NCBI GenBank assembly: GCA_029983695.1
Contig: JASBZB010000012.1
Location: 38,496 to 102,495 of the forward strand
DNA: 64,000 bases
Source: Lutispora sp003527145
GTDB lineage: Bacteria > Bacillota > Clostridia > Lutisporales > Lutisporaceae
Direction of reading: 5' to 3'
The notes beneath the pieces were generated by a model. It saw nothing but the letters and a program-made list of their open reading frames with translations, was not told the origin of the DNA and ran no database searches. The translations under genes were made by a program, and so were the position numbers. How positions within the stretch are numbered: position 1 is the first letter of the stretch; the number at the start of each line of letters is the position of its first letter. Below are positions 43,964 through 52,609 of this stretch, piece after piece.

Positions 43964-45244
43964 TCAATTCAATGATTGGATATTGCTCTGTAAATCATGG
44001 GCTTGAAAGGCGGCAATATCAATGTTTGCTTGAATTTCAGTGTTGTTAAACTGTTGTTCCAGTCTGCTTGTTTCTGCCTTTAACGTCAGTTCGCCATTTA
44101 TAAGCTCATTTTCTGTTTGTTTATCAATGAAAGTCTTAATCCCGTCCGTAATCCCAATAAGAAAAGTGTCCCGTTCTTGAACGCTAAGACCTTTACTATC
44201 CAACACGGTATAGTTGAGGATATAATCAATGAATAATTCAAAAACAGGAATTTCCTGCCCGTCCACTACCTCGGTTTCCCTTTTTTCAATGCGGTATCGG
44301 AGGGACGGCGTTTTGCTTTTGTTCTGAAATTTTGCGGTAAACTCCTGACTTGTTGCTTCCAAAGTAATAGTGAGAAAAGCCCGTTCTTCATCAGAAAGCG
44401 TTACTTGAATGTCATTCATTGAAATATCTCTTTGCACTCTTGCATAGCTGTCCTGAAAGCCCTCCTTTTGCACCAATTCAATGTAGTTCTGAAAAAAATC
44501 CTCTACGGACATTTCTTGATAGCCCTCTGCTTTAAGAGATAATAGTAGACGATAATCTGCTTCTGTGCCTACATCGCCCCGCTGCTCCGTAACCGTTTCC
44601 CCGTTAGGGAGTATCCTTTCTGATGGAGCATTATTTACCCGGTAAGATAGCTCTGCCATAATTTGAAAAGCAGCATTACTAAATTCTTCTGATAGTTTTT
44701 GGGCTTTTATTTCCAGAGCCTTTTGCATTTCAATCTCATTAGAAAGCTGCTCGGCTGTGCCGCCATTTACAACATCTTCAAAACCTGCCACCATTTCAGA
44801 AATGGCGCGGTTTCGTTCATCCATCAAAATATTTTCCGCGTTATCAATGGCATAATGGATTGTGTATTCCGTTGTGGAAATATCCTTTATGACAGAGCCT
44901 TGAAAGCTCCATTCATTCCATTTTTCAGCGACCGTCGGGACAAGAACATATTTGACAAAATAAGCGTCTGTATTGGTGTCGTGTATGCTTACATCTTTAC
45001 CAACGCTATCAAGTAAAGAAAAATAGCCTTTTTCATCTGTTGAAATAGTCTGCCATACTTTTCCCCGGTATTCTGCTATGCTCATGTTCTCATAGTCATC
45101 AAACCGCAAAGCCAAAATCTCGGCGGGTACATCTGAAACAACGGAATCTGTGGTTGAATATGGCTGTGCCATATCGGAGCAGCCCCCAAAAAATCCAATG
45201 CAAAGCAACATAGCTAAACTTGATATAATCCTTTTAATTTTCAT
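43964..45244 (-). CDS. Lipoprotein of unknown function, cargo of the element
   Basis: 426 aa. The signal peptide has basic KIKR, a hydrophobic run and lipobox FFGGC, so it should be lipid-anchored at Cys-22. The mature protein is mixed alpha/beta, with TTEYTIHYAIDNAENILMDERNRAISEMV and a Glu/Gln-rich helical segment (EIEMQKALEIKAQKLSEEF). No known domain is recognised. It lies directly downstream of a histidine kinase and response regulator, separated by a strong terminator. In related elements this place is often taken by an ABC transporter. It could sense or resist an envelope stress. AGGAGG precedes the ATG. Confidence 0.7.
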   Translation of the reverse strand: MKIKRIISSLAMLLCIGFFGGCSDMAQPYSTTDSVVSDVPAEILALRFDDYENMSIAEYRGKVWQTISTDEKGYFSLLDSVGKDVSIHDTNTDAYFVKYVLVPTVAEKWNEWSFQGSVIKDISTTEYTIHYAIDNAENILMDERNRAISEMVAGFEDVVNGGTAEQLSNEIEMQKALEIKAQKLSEEFSNAAFQIMAELSYRVNNAPSERILPNGETVTEQRGDVGTEADYRLLLSLKAEGYQEMSVEDFFQNYIELVQKEGFQDSYARVQRDISMNDIQVTLSDEERAFLTITLEATSQEFTAKFQNKSKTPSLRYRIEKRETEVVDGQEIPVFELFIDYILNYTVLDSKGLSVQERDTFLIGITDGIKTFIDKQTENELINGELTLKAETSRLEQQFNNTEIQANIDIAAFQAHDLQSNIQSLN

Positions 45245-45333
45245 AGATAAACCTCCTGTTTTATTGGAATGATTTCAGTTTATTCCTGTTGTTTGGATTG
45301 GAATTGAATTGATTATGGAGCAAATATGGAGTT

Positions 45334-45374
45334 GAAAAAGGACTATCAAGTTTTTAACTTGATAGCCCTTTTTC
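45334..45374 (-). terminator. Terminator between histidine kinase and lipoprotein
   Basis: A near-perfect 19-bp stem: CTATCAAGTT/AACTTGATAG with flanking GAAAAAGG/CCTTTTTC, loop TTT. Symmetrical, so active in both directions. Confidence 0.8.
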
Positions 45375-45389
45375 TGCGAATGTCTGTAT

Positions 45390-46790
45390 TTAGAACATAA
45401 TAGTAAAAATCACACCGTCTTTTGAATTTTCCATACCGTATTTTGCTTCGTGCATATCTAATACGCGCTTCACAATGTATAATCCTAAACCGCTGCCCCC
45501 GGTTTGACGGCTGCGGGAGTGGTCGGGGCGGTAAAACGCTTCAAAAATCCTGCTTAAATCTTCCTCCGCAATATGCGTACCCGTATTCTCAATCGAAAAG
45601 TAAATGCTTTCGTCCCTTGTCGTCATAGAAACCGATACCCTGTTTCCGGCAGGGGAATATTTTAATGCGTTAATAATCAGATTGTCAAATACTCTTTTTA
45701 ATAGCTGAATATCGCCATTATAAATTACATTGTCGGGTAAATCTGTATTTAGCTGCATTTCATTCTGTATAAAAGCGTCCTCCTGCGCGATAAGGCATTG
45801 CTTTACCAATAAAGCTAAGTCAAAAGGCTTACGACTACATACATATTCCGGGGCTTCCATTCTTGAAATTATCAGCAATTCCTGTACCATTGTTTCCAAC
45901 CCATTCAACGCTTGAAGTGATTGAATGAGGTATGTGTCCCGGTCTTTATATCTTCCAATACCGCTAATCATGCCTTGAAGCTGTCCCTTTACAATGGTAA
46001 TCGGTGTTTTAAGCTCATGGGATATGGCAGAAAAAAGCTCTGTCCGCTGCTGCTCCAGTTGCCTTTCTCGGTTAATGTCGTCTGATAATTGAGCATTTGT
46101 TTTTTCAAGCTCTTTCAAGGTAAAAGACAATTTTTCTGCTAAAGCAGACAGATTATGATATACCGTCCCTAATTCGTCCGTTCGGCTCGTTTTATAGTTC
46201 AGGTCAAAATCCAAGGCAATCATTTTTTTAGAAGCCTTGCTGATTTTCACAATGGGATAGGTAATGTACCGGGAATATACAAAGGCTGCAAAAATAGAGA
46301 TTACTAAAACCATAACAATAAGGTACGGAAATATGCGGTTTACAGCTTCCACCGCATAATTAACAGCCTGTGAGCCGTCGGCAAAGAAAAAGGTAAATTC
46401 TTCTGTGTTGTCCGCGAAAGTAAAGCGGTATTCTCTTGTCCGCTGGATTGCATAATAATCCTTTATGTCTTTCTTCAAGGAGCCGTTTCCAAAAACTTCT
46501 AATCCGCTTTTGTCAAATATGTGAAGCTCCACACCGTCACCATATCTGTCTTGTGCGGTTTTTTCAATATCCATTGCGATAACCATAATATCATCATAAT
46601 CAACATGTTTTAATTCTTCCGTGATATTATCCGCAAAAGATTTGACAGCTTCCAAGTCTACCTGATTAGGATAGGTTTTGGGAATAAGCCATGCGATAAA
46701 GGCATATGTGGCAATACAGCATATCGTCAGTAAGAGCATAGTCAAAAGAAAAATCTTTGTCGTCAAAGAGCTTTTATATTTCTTTATCAA
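45390..46790 (-). CDS. Membrane sensor histidine kinase
   Basis: 466 aa. TM1 at about 11-33, an external sensor domain of about 120 residues, TM2 at about 150-172 (LIVMVLVISIFAAFVYSRYI), HAMP, then the kinase core. H box FSAISHELKTPITIVKGQ, N box NALKYSP, G boxes FYRPDHSRSRQTGGSGLGLYIVKRV. It is of the OmpR/VanS-like type and should signal to the response regulator encoded just upstream, which it overlaps by 17 bp. The stimulus is unknown. The same arrangement is common in Tn1549-like elements. Confidence 0.92.
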   Translation of the reverse strand: MIKKYKSSLTTKIFLLTMLLLTICCIATYAFIAWLIPKTYPNQVDLEAVKSFADNITEELKHVDYDDIMVIAMDIEKTAQDRYGDGVELHIFDKSGLEVFGNGSLKKDIKDYYAIQRTREYRFTFADNTEEFTFFFADGSQAVNYAVEAVNRIFPYLIVMVLVISIFAAFVYSRYITYPIVKISKASKKMIALDFDLNYKTSRTDELGTVYHNLSALAEKLSFTLKELEKTNAQLSDDINRERQLEQQRTELFSAISHELKTPITIVKGQLQGMISGIGRYKDRDTYLIQSLQALNGLETMVQELLIISRMEAPEYVCSRKPFDLALLVKQCLIAQEDAFIQNEMQLNTDLPDNVIYNGDIQLLKRVFDNLIINALKYSPAGNRVSVSMTTRDESIYFSIENTGTHIAEEDLSRIFEAFYRPDHSRSRQTGGSGLGLYIVKRVLDMHEAKYGMENSKDGVIFTIMF

Positions 46791-47442
46791 TTCTGTACCC
46801 CACCCCTCTAATGGTATCTATCAAATCTATGTCTAATTTTTTACGCAAGTTTTTTATATGAGTGTCTACAATACGCTCGTCACCGTAAAAATCATACTTC
46901 CACAAAAGATTGATTAAATTATCCCTTGTTAGTATTCTTCCCTGATGGGAAAGAAGCTCCCGCAATATTTCAAATTCCCGTGGCGTTAGCTCAATGTTAT
47001 TACCATCAACATAGGCTTTGTAAGCGTCAACATCTAATTGCAAATTTTTATATTTTATAAACTGGCTGTCTTTATCGTTCGCTGATGTGCGCCGTAAAAC
47101 AGCAGTAAGTTTCCGCATTAATACAGGCATTGAAAAGGGCTTCGTCACATAATCGTCCGCTAATAAATCAAACCCTTTGATTTGATCATTCTCACTATCC
47201 ATAGCGGTCAAGAAAATAATTGGAATATTTGACCTCTTTCTAATTATTTCACAAACGCTATACCCATCTATTTTAGGCAGCATAATATCCAGCAGAACCA
47301 ATTCAAAATTATGTGTTGAGAAAAGCGTTACAGCTTCCACGCCGTCCGAGGCTAAATATACCTCAAATCCCGCTTCCTGAATATAATCGTGCAATAGCTC
47401 TTGTATAGATATATCATCTTCAACAATCAAAATTTTCTGCAT
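46774..47442 (-). CDS. OmpR/PhoB-family response regulator
   Basis: About 222 aa. A receiver domain (ILIVEDDISIQELL; phospho-acceptor Asp in LVLLDIMLPKIDG; Lys in VTKPF) is followed by a winged-helix DNA-binding domain (ELTPREFEILRELLSHQGRILTRDNLINLLW, VDTHIKNLRKKL, IRGVGYRI). The ATG at 47442 follows GGAGGTG, so the upstream start is not used. It is the first gene of the two-component operon and probably controls the lipoprotein or its own operon. Confidence 0.93.
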   Translation of the reverse strand: MQKILIVEDDISIQELLHDYIQEAGFEVYLASDGVEAVTLFSTHNFELVLLDIMLPKIDGYSVCEIIRKRSNIPIIFLTAMDSENDQIKGFDLLADDYVTKPFSMPVLMRKLTAVLRRTSANDKDSQFIKYKNLQLDVDAYKAYVDGNNIELTPREFEILRELLSHQGRILTRDNLINLLWKYDFYGDERIVDTHIKNLRKKLDIDLIDTIRGVGYRIDKEI

Positions 47443-47493
47443 TGTGACACCTCCCATTCAAATCTATCATTCTAATTTGTAGTACATATGGAG

Positions 47494-47667
47494 CTACGGA
47501 TTATTTTTATATCGCTCATCTTTCGGTTTCTCTGCGTCTTTTGGAATAAGCCACATACGACTAAAACGGGCAACGCCCGGTATTCTGTTTTCTTCGCAAA
47601 GTTTTTGCACTCGCCGCTCTGAAATACCCCACTTTTTTGCGGCTTCCGGGGCAGAGATATATTCCAT
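47494..47667 (-). CDS. Excisionase-like small HTH protein
   Basis: 57 aa from the ATG at 47667 (GAAAGGACGGGTG upstream). MEYISAPEAAKKWGISERRVQKLCEENRIPGVARFSRMWLIP-type sequence is the MerR/Xis-like HTH_17 fold, binding DNA. It could be a small regulator or directionality factor. It is divergent from the XRE gene, with 155 bp between them, in which AATCATAT occurs twice as a direct repeat (about 47,755 and 47,771). Confidence 0.8.
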   Translation of the reverse strand: MEYISAPEAAKKWGISERRVQKLCEENRIPGVARFSRMWLIPKDAEKPKDERYKNNP

Positions 47668-47822
47668 ATTCACCCGTCCTTTCATTAGCATTATCCTATA
47701 TTATATACGGCGAACCGAATAATAGCAAGTATATTTTATGATTTATTTAAGTCAATCATATGCTATGTGTAATCATATCTAAAGCATGGGGTGAGCAGTA
47801 AAATGTAGTAGGGTGAAATAAT

Positions 47823-48176
47823 ATGAATCGAAAAATCGACAAATACGATTTTAAGGCTTTCGGTCAAGCCATAAAAGCAGCACGAAAAGCAAAGGGAATA
47901 TCGAGAAACCAATTAGCAGAACAAATGAACATAGCCCCTCGATATATTGCGTCCATTGAGAACAGCGGACAGCACCCAAGCCTACAAATCTTTTATGAGC
48001 TTGTTACTCTTTTAGATGTATCGGTAGACCAATTCTTTTTTCCAAATAAGGTAACAGAAAAATCCACGCAGCGCAGACAGCTTGACAGTCTGCTTGATGA
48101 TATAAGCGACAAGGGATTACAAGTTGTCACCGCCACCGCAAGAGAGATTAAGGAAGTCGAAACAGGGGACGCATGA
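47823..48176 (+). CDS. XRE-family transcriptional regulator
   Basis: 117 aa. The N-terminal Cro/cI HTH (IKAARKAKGISRNQLAEQMNIAPRYIASIENSGQHPSLQIFYELVTLLDVSVDQFFF-type) is textbook. A short C-terminal helical tail (STQRRQLDSLLDDISDKGLQVV) follows. It probably represses the element's transfer or regulatory genes. RBS AGGGTG. It ends before a strong terminator. Confidence 0.88.
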   Translation: MNRKIDKYDFKAFGQAIKAARKAKGISRNQLAEQMNIAPRYIASIENSGQHPSLQIFYELVTLLDVSVDQFFFPNKVTEKSTQRRQLDSLLDDISDKGLQVVTATAREIKEVETGDA

Positions 48177-48207
48177 ATGTCCATACCACAATCGAATAAT
48201 TATTGAA

Positions 48208-48246
48208 AAGCGTTGCAACCTTTGAGGATTGCAGCGTTTTTTCTTT
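48208..48246 (+). terminator. Terminator after the XRE regulator
   Basis: An 11-bp stem with two wobble pairs, AAGCGTTGCAA (48208-48218) with TTGCAGCGTTT (48229-48239), then TTTTTTCTTTT. It separates the regulator from the mobilisation genes. Confidence 0.8.
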
Positions 48247-48302
48247 TGCGCTTCTTTGGCAAAATGGGTTTTTCTTTTGTTGTAGGTAGTAGGGAAAAAG
48301 AA

Positions 48303-48388
48303 ACGTAGCAAGCATAGGAAAGGGGTACCCTTTCCGTATTTTGCCCTACAAAATTGCTTGTTGGGAAGTATCCCAAACCCTCTAAAAA
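48303..48388 (+). repeat. Inverted-repeat element copy A, candidate oriT
   Basis: Upstream of mobC. It has a 35-nt block (48303-48337) containing GGAAAGGG-GTA-CCCTTTCC, and a second block (48352-48388) containing the palindrome TTGGGAAGTATCCCAA. Both recur in reverse orientation at 57,601-57,704. Short inverted repeats just before mobC and relaxase genes are typical of oriT, so this is my best candidate. Not proven. Confidence 0.5.
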
Positions 48389-48407
48389 CGGAAAGGAGCG
48401 GCGGCGT

Positions 48408-48737
48408 ATGAACGGACGAAAAAGGACAGTGCAAATCAAGTTTCGTGTGACGGAAGAAGAACGCACATTGATAGAGGAAAAAATGAAGCTCATACCCACC
48501 CGCAATATGGCGGCGTATCTGCGGAAAATGGCAATCGACGGGTACATCATTCAGATAGACCATAGCGACATAAAGGCAATGACAGCAGAGATACAGAAAA
48601 TCGGGGTTAATATCAATCAGATAGCGCGGCGCGTGAACAGTACAGGCAGCGCATATCAAGAGGACATAAACGAGATAAAGGGGGCGTTAGATGAGATATG
48701 GCGGTTACAAAGATTAAGCCTATTAAAAGCACATTGA
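48408..48737 (+). CDS. mobC: MobC-like relaxosome protein
   Basis: About 109 aa from the ATG at 48408, which has AAAGGAG upstream; the longer frame runs through the candidate oriT. RTVQIKFRVTEEERTLIEEKM is the ribbon-helix-helix start of MobC, and GVNINQIARRVNSTG is the family end motif. MobC helps the relaxase open DNA at oriT. It overlaps the relaxase gene by 40 bp. Confidence 0.87.
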   Translation: MNGRKRTVQIKFRVTEEERTLIEEKMKLIPTRNMAAYLRKMAIDGYIIQIDHSDIKAMTAEIQKIGVNINQIARRVNSTGSAYQEDINEIKGALDEIWRLQRLSLLKAH

Positions 48738-50047
48738 GCAAAGCCCTTGACTATATTCAAAACCCGGACAAGACAGACGGAAAAATGCTTGTTTCCTCTT
48801 TCGGCTGTTCCTTTGAAACGGCAGACATTGAGTTTGGATTTACCCTTTCGCAAGCGTTGGATAAGGGAAACAACCTCGCTCACCATTTAATACAATCCTT
48901 TGAGCCGGGGGAAGTGGATTATCAGACCGCCCATGAAATCGGGCGGCAGCTTGCCGACGCTGTTACCAAAGGGCAGCATGAGTACGTTTTGACGACGCAT
49001 ATTGACAAGGGTCACGTCCATAATCACATCATTTTTTGTGCGGTCAATTTTGTAGACCTCCACAAGTACAATTCCAATAAAAGAAGCTATTACGGCATAC
49101 GGAACATGAGCGATAAGCTGTGCCGGGAACATGGCCTATCCATTGTCGTTCCGGGCAGAGGAAGCAAGGGAAAAAGCTATGCGGAGTACCAAGCAGAAAA
49201 GACCGGGACGAGTTGGAAAGGAAAGCTGAAAATTGCGGTTGATACCCTTATCCCCCAAGTGTCCGATTTTGAAGAATTATTGCGCCGATTGGAAGCGGCG
49301 GGCTATGAAATCAAGCGGGGAAAATATATATCATGCCGCGCACCCGGACAAGAACGGTTTACCCGTTTGAAAACCCTCGGCGCAGATTATACAGAGGAAG
49401 CCCTAACAGAACGTATCAAGGGCAGACGCACCCGCGCCGCTAAAGCCCCACGGACAGAGAAAAAGGGCGTTTCCCTGCTGATAGATATTGAAAACAGTAT
49501 CAAGGCGCAGGAGAGCCGGGGATATAAGCAATGGGCGAAAATCCACAATCTGAAACAGGCGGCAAAGACGCTGAACTTCTTAACGGAAAACCGTATAGAA
49601 CAGTATACGGACTTGACCGCTAAGATTGCGGAAATCGCGGCAGAGAGCGAACAGGCCGCCGACGCATTAAAGACCGTCGAAACCCGGCTTGCGGACATGG
49701 CGGTGCTGATTAAGAATATCACTACCTACCAAAAGACAAAGCCCGCCTATGACGCATACCGCAAAGCAAAAAACAAAGAGAAATACCGCGCAGAGCATGA
49801 AAGCAATATCATTCTGCATGAAGCGGCAGCCAAAGCGTTAAAGGCGGCGGGTGTGTCCGGCAAGCTCCCGAATGTCGCCGCCCTGCAAGCAGAGTATGAA
49901 AGTCTGCAAGAGGAAAAAGAAAAGCTATATGCCGAATATGGCAAACTGAAAAAACAGGTCAAGGAGTACGACGTTATCAAACGGAACATAGACAGCATTT
50001 TACGGCAGGACAAAGAGCCTGAACGGGGAAAGGAAACGGAACGGTGA
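48698..50047 (+). CDS. MobP-type relaxase
   Basis: 449 aa. The N-terminal relaxase domain has TTHIDKGHVHNHIIFCAVN (three-His metal motif) and the expected Tyr early in the protein (LDYIQNPDKTDG). The region 130-250 has RNMSDKLCREHGLSIV. The second half is a long helical coiled coil (IEQYTDLTAKIAEIAAESEQ to KLKKQVKEYDVIKRN). It nicks oriT and leads the strand into the recipient. It starts inside mobC and is followed by HTH and small genes of the same set. Confidence 0.92.
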   Translation: MAVTKIKPIKSTLSKALDYIQNPDKTDGKMLVSSFGCSFETADIEFGFTLSQALDKGNNLAHHLIQSFEPGEVDYQTAHEIGRQLADAVTKGQHEYVLTTHIDKGHVHNHIIFCAVNFVDLHKYNSNKRSYYGIRNMSDKLCREHGLSIVVPGRGSKGKSYAEYQAEKTGTSWKGKLKIAVDTLIPQVSDFEELLRRLEAAGYEIKRGKYISCRAPGQERFTRLKTLGADYTEEALTERIKGRRTRAAKAPRTEKKGVSLLIDIENSIKAQESRGYKQWAKIHNLKQAAKTLNFLTENRIEQYTDLTAKIAEIAAESEQAADALKTVETRLADMAVLIKNITTYQKTKPAYDAYRKAKNKEKYRAEHESNIILHEAAAKALKAAGVSGKLPNVAALQAEYESLQEEKEKLYAEYGKLKKQVKEYDVIKRNIDSILRQDKEPERGKETER

Positions 50048-50124
50048 TAATGTATATTTATGGTAGAAATACAGTGAAAAAAGTGATACGATATAATTAT
50101 CCAACAATAACAGGAGTTTTCAGA

Positions 50125-50376
50125 ATGGCAGAAAAGAATATGCCGGATTACGATACAATCCAAGCCGCCGTTGCAGGTAAAGCATGGGCAGTGAAAAAGG
50201 TGCTTGACTGTTATTCAGGCGAATTAGACAAGCTCGCAACGGTTGAAAAGAAGCAGCCGGACGGAAGCATGAAAAAGGAAATTGACGCGGATATGCGGCA
50301 AACTCTTGTGCTGAAGCTCATAGAAGCTATCCCGCAATTTCTGTCTGCTTGGCGAAATGGAAAGAGAAGCGTATAG
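50125..50376 (+). CDS. HTH_16-like small protein
   Basis: 83 aa from the ATG at 50125 with CAGGAG upstream. YDTIQAAVAGKAWAVKKVLDCYSGELDKLAT to DADMRQTLVLKLIEAIPQF is the same HTH_16 pattern as the gene at 42,828, and the two are homologous by eye. It could control transfer genes. The gap between it and the relaxase (50,048-50,124) is AT-rich and contains a likely promoter but no gene. Confidence 0.72.
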   Translation: MAEKNMPDYDTIQAAVAGKAWAVKKVLDCYSGELDKLATVEKKQPDGSMKKEIDADMRQTLVLKLIEAIPQFLSAWRNGKRSV

Positions 50377-50378
50377 CA

Positions 50379-50699
50379 ATGGGAACAAAAAACCATAAAC
50401 AGATAAACGGCAAACTTCTACGGACAGATAAGCAATTCCGGCACTTAAAGCAGCGGCAGAAAGAGAACATCAGCGCATGGCTGTATGAGGAATACCGCCG
50501 CTTATGGATAGAAACCGGGCATGAGCCACACCAACGGAACAACTGGAAAATCGTAGCTGCTGTCATGGAACGGATAGAAGCTGCGGATATATGGATACCG
50601 GAATTTGAGGTACGCGATTATTTCTATCGGCGCAAAAGCCACTACCGCAATCGGATTGAAAAAGAGCTTCAACAGGCAGAGGAAACGGAGGGATTATGA
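50379..50699 (+). CDS. Conserved small protein of the element, unknown
   Basis: About 106 aa from the ATG at 50379; the longer frame overlaps the HTH gene. Highly charged with many Arg, Lys, Glu and Trp (LKQRQKENISAWLYEEYRRLWIETG, HQRNNWKIVAAVMERI, YFYRRKSHYRNRIEKEL). It looks basic and alpha-helical and may bind DNA. It lies two bases after its neighbour and stops one base before the next gene start, so it is part of the operon. Confidence 0.65.
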   Translation: MGTKNHKQINGKLLRTDKQFRHLKQRQKENISAWLYEEYRRLWIETGHEPHQRNNWKIVAAVMERIEAADIWIPEFEVRDYFYRRKSHYRNRIEKELQQAEETEGL

Positions 50700-50700
50700 T

Positions 50701-51069
50701 ATGACACGCGGGGAAATATGGAAAGATTTTTTCAAGAAAACGGTTTTGCCCGCCGCTATTGCATTATTTCTATTCTTCATGTTCAAATCAGTATTTACCA
50801 ATAACAGCGAAACAAATTATTTTTATGTATGGCTGTGCTGCGGTATCCCATTTGGTATTCGCCGTATGTTTGTCTGGCTTGTGCCGCATGGGTATGACTT
50901 AGGCGGTACGGTGGGAATTATCGCCCTCAATTTCATTTTGGGCGGTATCATTGGCGGCATCATTCTGATATGGCGGCTTCTTTGCGCCGCGTGGTACATA
51001 CCTTTGACAGCGTACCGATTGTTGACGATAGGCAAAGGCAATACGGTTGAAATCAACTTTAAGGAATAA
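50701..51069 (+). CDS. DUF6050-like membrane protein
   Basis: About 122 aa from the ATG at 50701, which has GGAGGG upstream. Three hydrophobic segments (about 13-30, 40-60, 70-98) with GIRRMFVWLVPHGYDLGGTVGIIAL between match my memory of the DUF6050 family, found in Tn1549-like elements. Function unknown. It ends the plus-strand mobilisation set before the AT-rich cargo gene. Confidence 0.7.
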   Translation: MTRGEIWKDFFKKTVLPAAIALFLFFMFKSVFTNNSETNYFYVWLCCGIPFGIRRMFVWLVPHGYDLGGTVGIIALNFILGGIIGGIILIWRLLCAAWYIPLTAYRLLTIGKGNTVEINFKE

Positions 51070-51076
51070 GCGCAAA

Positions 51077-51088
51077 AAAGAACGGGAC
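51077..51088 (+). repeat. Direct repeat flanking the HNH cargo, copy 1
   Basis: AAAGAACGGGAC at 51077-51088, repeated exactly at 52439-52450. Both copies are preceded by AAGGAATA within a few bases. The pair encloses the AT-rich cargo gene. Confidence 0.7.
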
Positions 51089-51129
51089 AGGTAGAAAAAT
51101 ACATAAGATTTCAGACATAGGGGGTTCAA

Positions 51130-52440
51130 ATGTGCAGATGTATATACTGTAATTCAGAGGATTTATCAGTTTCCGATATTATTTCATACGCTTTAACTGG
51201 TGCTAAATTAACAAAAAAGTTTGTATGCCATAAACATAATGCGTTTACAAATGAAAATTTTGAAAAAACAGCAATAGCCAATCTTGTTTTTTTTCGCAAC
51301 TCATTAGGGTTGACAGAAAGAACTGGTAATGACATAAAATATAAAGCTAATTTAATTATTGATGGGATTACTATACCCAACGTATTTGTAAGTAACAGGG
51401 CTTCAATTTATGAAGATAAAAAAAGGCTTTTTCCTGCTGAACAAGATGGTAAAAAAGTCTTAATAGGTAATACTGATAAGTTGAAGCAAAAGCAAGGGGT
51501 CACTGACGATAATATTAAAATTTTAGATATAAAAGACAGTATTGTAAGTGTTACATTTTCCATAGAGAAATTATTTGCTTCAGATGAAATGTTAAGAACA
51601 ATTTCTAAAATTGCATATGAATGGTACTGCTACACTAATGAAATTAATAATTTTTTGCCTGAAACGTACCAAGACATTGTTGATTGCATTTTAATGAAGC
51701 GTCCTGTTACTGAATTTGTAGAAATTGTTGTTGATGGAAATCTTGATTATGCTTTAAAGGATATTTGCTATTTGGGAAGCCACGGGTTGTTTGAATATAT
51801 TGATGTTGATGGATACAAATATGTAATTTTGAATTTTTGGGGTATTGTCTACTATAAAATTCGTATTTGTAACTTAAATAATCCTAATTTGGATTTAGCT
51901 AACTATTATAATTTATACCTATATGGCATAGATGGAGAAAAATCACAATCTTGTTTTGGCACATTAAGAGTGACAGAAACAGTAGAAAAATCCTCCTTTG
52001 TTTCAATGCCTGCAACACAGGCGATACAACAATTTCATAAGGTATATACATCTAAGTTGGAGCAGTTAGTGAAAACAACTGTCCTTACCCTATCTAAAAC
52101 GAAAGATTGTGTAGATTCATTACGTAAATCTATAAATGCATATCAACAATATCATGATTTTGCTCGTCTTGTTGAATACGAAGATAATGAACGAGTATCT
52201 ACAATTCGTTTGCTTCTGTTTTTGGTGGAGCATAAAAACGACTATGCAATGGATAAAACCTTTAACGAAAACCTTAAGGGATTGTATAAAATCGAGGACA
52301 CTTTAACGGTGACTGTAGAAGAAAAAATAGAATACCTCAAATATTTGCTATCATTGCATGAGAGAGATTCATTACTTAATATAATTGCAGATGGAATAGA
52401 GTTTTTTGATAAAATATATGCCAATGAGAAAGGAATATAA
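51130..52440 (+). CDS. HNH-type zinc protein, AT-rich cargo
   Basis: 436 aa. The N-terminus MCRCIYCNSEDLSVSDIISY, with FVCHKHNAFTN about 20 residues later, has the CxxC...SxxH-like...CxxHN pattern of HNH endonucleases that read CIYCG...LSxEHIIP...VCxxCN. Here the central His of the HNH pattern seems to be Asp (SVSDIIS), so activity is uncertain. The remaining 380 residues are not recognised; the last third is helical. Its base composition (A+T rich) differs strongly from the backbone around it. Flanking direct repeats suggest later insertion. A defence or anti-mobile role is a guess. Confidence 0.65.
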   Translation: MCRCIYCNSEDLSVSDIISYALTGAKLTKKFVCHKHNAFTNENFEKTAIANLVFFRNSLGLTERTGNDIKYKANLIIDGITIPNVFVSNRASIYEDKKRLFPAEQDGKKVLIGNTDKLKQKQGVTDDNIKILDIKDSIVSVTFSIEKLFASDEMLRTISKIAYEWYCYTNEINNFLPETYQDIVDCILMKRPVTEFVEIVVDGNLDYALKDICYLGSHGLFEYIDVDGYKYVILNFWGIVYYKIRICNLNNPNLDLANYYNLYLYGIDGEKSQSCFGTLRVTETVEKSSFVSMPATQAIQQFHKVYTSKLEQLVKTTVLTLSKTKDCVDSLRKSINAYQQYHDFARLVEYEDNERVSTIRLLLFLVEHKNDYAMDKTFNENLKGLYKIEDTLTVTVEEKIEYLKYLLSLHERDSLLNIIADGIEFFDKIYANEKGI

Positions 52441-52450
52441 AGAACGGGAC
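52439..52450 (+). repeat. Direct repeat flanking the HNH cargo, copy 2
   Basis: Exact copy of 51077-51088. It overlaps the last two bases of the cargo gene's stop codon (TAA) and runs into the backbone terminator. Confidence 0.7.
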
Positions 52451-52487
52451 GCGGCAGCCGATAGTGGCCACCGCGCCCCGTCTTTTT
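52444..52487 (+). terminator. GC-rich terminator after the cargo gene
   Basis: ACGGGACGCGG (52444-52454) pairs with CCGCGCCCCGT (52471-52481) with one mismatch, followed by CTTTTTATG. Composition like the element backbone. Confidence 0.8.
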
Positions 52488-52609
52488 ATGGGTGCAGTTT
52501 TAAGTGTCCGTTACGCAGTAGAACACCATTTTTGAGGGGATAGGTATAAATACCTTACCCTATGAAAAACAAGCTGAAAAAGTGGCATGATACAAGGCTT
52601 TTTTCGCCC

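Noticed and set aside
43773..44006. Plus-strand frame of 77 aa in the leader region
   Set aside because: It reads across hairpins, overlaps the lipoprotein end and has no ribosome site.
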